A DNA stretch of 64,000 bases from Streptomyces xanthophaeus (GTDB lineage: Bacteria; Actinomycetota; Actinomycetes; Streptomycetales; Streptomycetaceae). How positions within the stretch are numbered: position 1 is the first letter of the stretch; every line of letters begins with the position of its first letter. The position numbers and the translations under genes are program-made. Shown here in pieces: positions 61,842 through 64,000 of this stretch. Below the pieces are notes generated by a model that had not been told where the DNA came from, did not search any database, and saw only the letters and a list, made by a program, of their open reading frames with translations. The stretch spans positions 124,001 to 188,000 of the forward strand of contig NZ_JOFT01000009.1 of the NCBI RefSeq assembly GCF_000725805.1, given 5' to 3'.

Positions 61842-63137
61842 ATGCCCTCCGCCGTCCCCGCCCCCGCCTCCCCGCCGTGGCCGCGCGCCCCGCGCCGGCC
61901 GGCCTGGCTCTCGCCGAAGGTGCTGCGGACCGAGGTGCTCGGCGGGCTCGTCGTCGCCCTCGCGCTGATACCCGAAGCCATCTCCTTCTCGGTCATCGCC
62001 GGGGTCGACCCCGCGATCGGGCTCTTCTCCTCCTTCACCATGGCCGTGACGATCGCCGTCTTCGGCGGCCGCCCGGCGATGATCTCCGCGGCGACCGGAG
62101 CCGTCGCCCTGGTCATCGCCCCGCTGAACCGGGAGCACGGCTTCGGGTACCTGGTGGCCGCGGTGATCCTCGCCGGCGTCTTCCAGATCGTGCTCGGTGC
62201 GCTGGGCGTGGCCCGGCTGCTGAGGTTCGTACCGCCCGCCGTGATGGCCGGCTTCGTCAACGCGCTGGCCATCCTGGTCTTCCTGGCGCAGCTCACCGAA
62301 CTGCGGGACGTGCCGTGGCCGGTGTACCCGCTCGTCGCGGCCGGACTGGCCCTGCTGGTCCTCCTCCCGAAGCTCACCTCCGTGGTCCCCGCCCCGCTGG
62401 TCTCCATCGCCGTCCTCACGGCCTTCACGCTGGCCGCCGGGATCGCCGTGCCGACCGTGGGCGACAAGGGCGAGCTGCCGACGGGCCTGCCGGTACCGGG
62501 GCTGCCGGACGTGCCGTTCACCCTGGAGACGCTCGCGACGATCGCCCCCTACGCCTTCGCGATGGCGCTGGTCGGGCTGATGGAGTCGCTGATGACGGCG
62601 AAGCTCGTCGACGAGATCACCGGCACGCCCTCCGGCAAGACCCGCGAGTCCGTCGGACAGGGCGTCGCGAACATCGTCACGGGATTCCTCGGCGGCATGG
62701 GCGGCTGCGCGATGATCGGCCAGACGATGATCAACGTGAAGGTGTCCGGGGCGCGCACCCGGCTGTCGACCTTCCTCGCGGGCGTCTTCCTGATGGTGCT
62801 GTGCATCGTCTGCGGGCCGGTCGTCTCCCGCATCCCGATGGCCGCGCTGGTCGCCGTCATGGTGATGGTCTGCTTCGCCACCTTCGACTGGCGCTCGGTC
62901 GCGCCGAGGGTGCTGCGGCGGACCCCGGCCGCGGAGACCGTCGTCATGGCCCTCACCGTGGCCTGCGTGGTGGCGACCCACAACCTCGCCGTCGGCGTCG
63001 TCGCGGGCACCCTCACCGCGATCGCGCTGACCCGGCTGCGGAACCGGGGCCGCACCTCCGGCGCCCCTGCGCCGTCCCCGGCACCGGAGTCCGCCCCGGA
63101 GTCCGCGCGGAAGGCCCCCGCCCCCACCGCACGCTGA
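61842..63137 (+). CDS. SulP family transporter without STAS domain
   Basis: A 431-aa SLC26-type membrane protein: LRTEVLGGLVVALALIPEAI, GGRPAMISAATGAVALVIAP, and GQGVANIVTGFLGGMGGCAM. It ends shortly after the last TM in a Pro/Ala-rich tail, with no STAS domain. Bicarbonate, sulfate or another anion may be the substrate. The RBS is weak. No iron box precedes it, so it is treated as outside the island. Confidence 0.9.
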   Translation: MPSAVPAPASPPWPRAPRRPAWLSPKVLRTEVLGGLVVALALIPEAISFSVIAGVDPAIGLFSSFTMAVTIAVFGGRPAMISAATGAVALVIAPLNREHGFGYLVAAVILAGVFQIVLGALGVARLLRFVPPAVMAGFVNALAILVFLAQLTELRDVPWPVYPLVAAGLALLVLLPKLTSVVPAPLVSIAVLTAFTLAAGIAVPTVGDKGELPTGLPVPGLPDVPFTLETLATIAPYAFAMALVGLMESLMTAKLVDEITGTPSGKTRESVGQGVANIVTGFLGGMGGCAMIGQTMINVKVSGARTRLSTFLAGVFLMVLCIVCGPVVSRIPMAALVAVMVMVCFATFDWRSVAPRVLRRTPAAETVVMALTVACVVATHNLAVGVVAGTLTAIALTRLRNRGRTSGAPAPSPAPESAPESARKAPAPTAR

Positions 63138-63168
63138 ACGGGGCCCGCCGCACCGCGGCGGGCCCCGT
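63138..63168. terminator. Bidirectional terminator between SulP and flotillin genes
   Basis: A 14-bp stem around ACC loop (63138-63151 with 63155-63168), directly after the SulP stop and 15 bp from the flotillin stop. Confidence 0.85.
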
Positions 63169-63183
63169 CCGCACCCGTACGCC

Positions 63184-64000
63184 CTACTCGGTGATGGCGA
63201 TCTTGCCGTTCGACGGGGCCGGCGCGGCACCGGATGGTGCCGCACCTGACGCTCCGGCGCCTGACGCCGCGGCACCGGACGCGGCCGGCTGGGCGCCGGT
63301 GAGGCCCTTGAGGAGCTGGGCGAGGTCCACGCCCGTGGTGGAACCGAGGAGCTCCATGCCCTGCGCGACGTTGTCGGCGACCGTACGGGAGAGCTTGCTC
63401 GCCCCGTCGGTGGAGATGACGGTCAGCTTGTCGATGGCGGCCAGCGGCTCGGCGGCCTTGCCGACGACCTCCGGGAGCACCGAGACCAGCATCTGCAGGA
63501 CCGCGGCGTCCCCGTACCGCTCGAAGGCCTCGGCCTTGCGGTTCATCGCCTCGGCCTCGGCGGCGCCCCGCGCCAGGATCGACGCCGCCTCCGCGTCACC
63601 CTCCAGCTGGACCGCCTCCGCGATCGCCGCACGCCGGGCCCGCTCGGCCTCACCGCGCTTGGCGCCCTCGACGGCCTCCGCCTCGGCCAGGGCGGAGCGG
63701 CGCTGCTTCTCGCCCTCACCGGTGAGCCGGGACCGCTCGGCCTCCGCCTGCGCGGCGGCGATGGCGGCGGCGCGCTCGGCCTCGGCCTGCTTGACCCGGG
63801 CCACGCGCTTGGCCTCCGCCTCCTGCTCGGCCTCGTAGCGGCGGGCGTCGGCGGGCTTGCGGACCTGGGTGTCGAGCTGGCGGTCGGTCAGCGCCGCCTG
63901 GCGCTCTGCGACCTTCTCCTGCTCGGCGAGGATCTGCTGCTGGCGGTCGGCGTCGGCCAGCGGTCCGGCGGCGTTCGCCTGGGCCGCGGCGGCGTCGGTC
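63184..64000 (-). CDS. Flotillin (SPFH/band 7), C-terminal part
   Basis: About 271 C-terminal residues; the start lies beyond the window. Long Ala/Glu/Arg coiled coil (AEQEKVAERQAALTDRQLDT; AERSRLTGEGEKQRRSALAE) with conserved flotillin blocks FERYGDAAVLQMLVSVLPEV and GKAAEPLAAIDKLTVISTDG. Ends in an Ala/Ser/Gly repeat (ASGAAASGAGASGAAPSG). Flotillins organise membrane microdomains. The gene is complete to its stop at 63184. Confidence 0.93.
   Translation of the reverse strand, partial: TDAAAAQANAAGPLADADRQQQILAEQEKVAERQAALTDRQLDTQVRKPADARRYEAEQEAEAKRVARVKQAEAERAAAIAAAQAEAERSRLTGEGEKQRRSALAEAEAVEGAKRGEAERARRAAIAEAVQLEGDAEAASILARGAAEAEAMNRKAEAFERYGDAAVLQMLVSVLPEVVGKAAEPLAAIDKLTVISTDGASKLSRTVADNVAQGMELLGSTTGVDLAQLLKGLTGAQPAASGAAASGAGASGAAPSGAAPAPSNGKIAITE

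Overview
High-GC actinobacterial DNA, almost certainly Streptomyces. The indicators are strong G/C third-position bias, WblA, a Streptomyces-type Crp, the gene order acs-nhaA-holin-hydrolase-marP-NUDIX-nth-crp and ArsA pair-wblA-class A PBP, many GTGA/ATGA start-stop overlaps, and DmdR/IdeR-type iron boxes. All functional calls come from reading the sequence; no database search was run.

Region A (1-26,100) is conserved core chromosome. It holds a partial Fic-like gene, a CooC/ParA-like ATPase, a polysaccharide-deacetylase lipoprotein, a SulP bicarbonate transporter fused to a beta-carbonic anhydrase, acetyl-CoA synthetase, NhaA, a holin-X protein, an alpha/beta hydrolase, a MarP-type membrane protease, two NUDIX hydrolases, endonuclease III, Crp, an L7/L12-like membrane protein, a metallo-beta-lactamase-fold hydrolase, RidA, a DUF4177 miniprotein, paired ArsA-like ATPases, WblA, a class A PBP, a YqeY protein, a metallophosphoesterase, a Pr6Pr membrane protein and tRNA-Pro(CGG).

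Region B (about 26,500-61,700) is an iron-regulated siderophore island that starts just after tRNA-Pro. Seven iron-box-like sites head its divergent transcription units. It contains: a DUF2470 protein and a siderophore-interacting (ferric reductase type) protein; an isochorismatase-fold protein with its catalytic Lys changed to Asn, followed by a translationally coupled argCJBD; an N-acetylglutamate-synthase-like GNAT; two FecCD permeases, a FecE ATPase, an amidohydrolase and a 76-aa protein; a heterodimeric ABC exporter; and the biosynthetic operon of ornithine N-hydroxylase, binding lipoprotein, a 4750-aa NRPS and an MbtH protein. A divergent hydroxyornithine N-formyltransferase lies at the right end. 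The NRPS reads C-A-T / C-A-T / C-A-T / C-A-T-C. Hand-extracted A-domain codes give (unassigned, fhOrn-like)-Ser-hOrn-(same unassigned type), with a terminal C domain and no thioesterase. With the hydroxylase and formyltransferase this predicts a foroxymithine-type tris-hydroxamate ending in a diketopiperazine. The product needs three ornithines, and the island carries its own iron-controlled glutamate-to-ornithine pathway.

Region C (61,700-64,000) returns to housekeeping-like genes: a SulP transporter lacking a STAS domain, and the 3' part of a flotillin gene running off the window.
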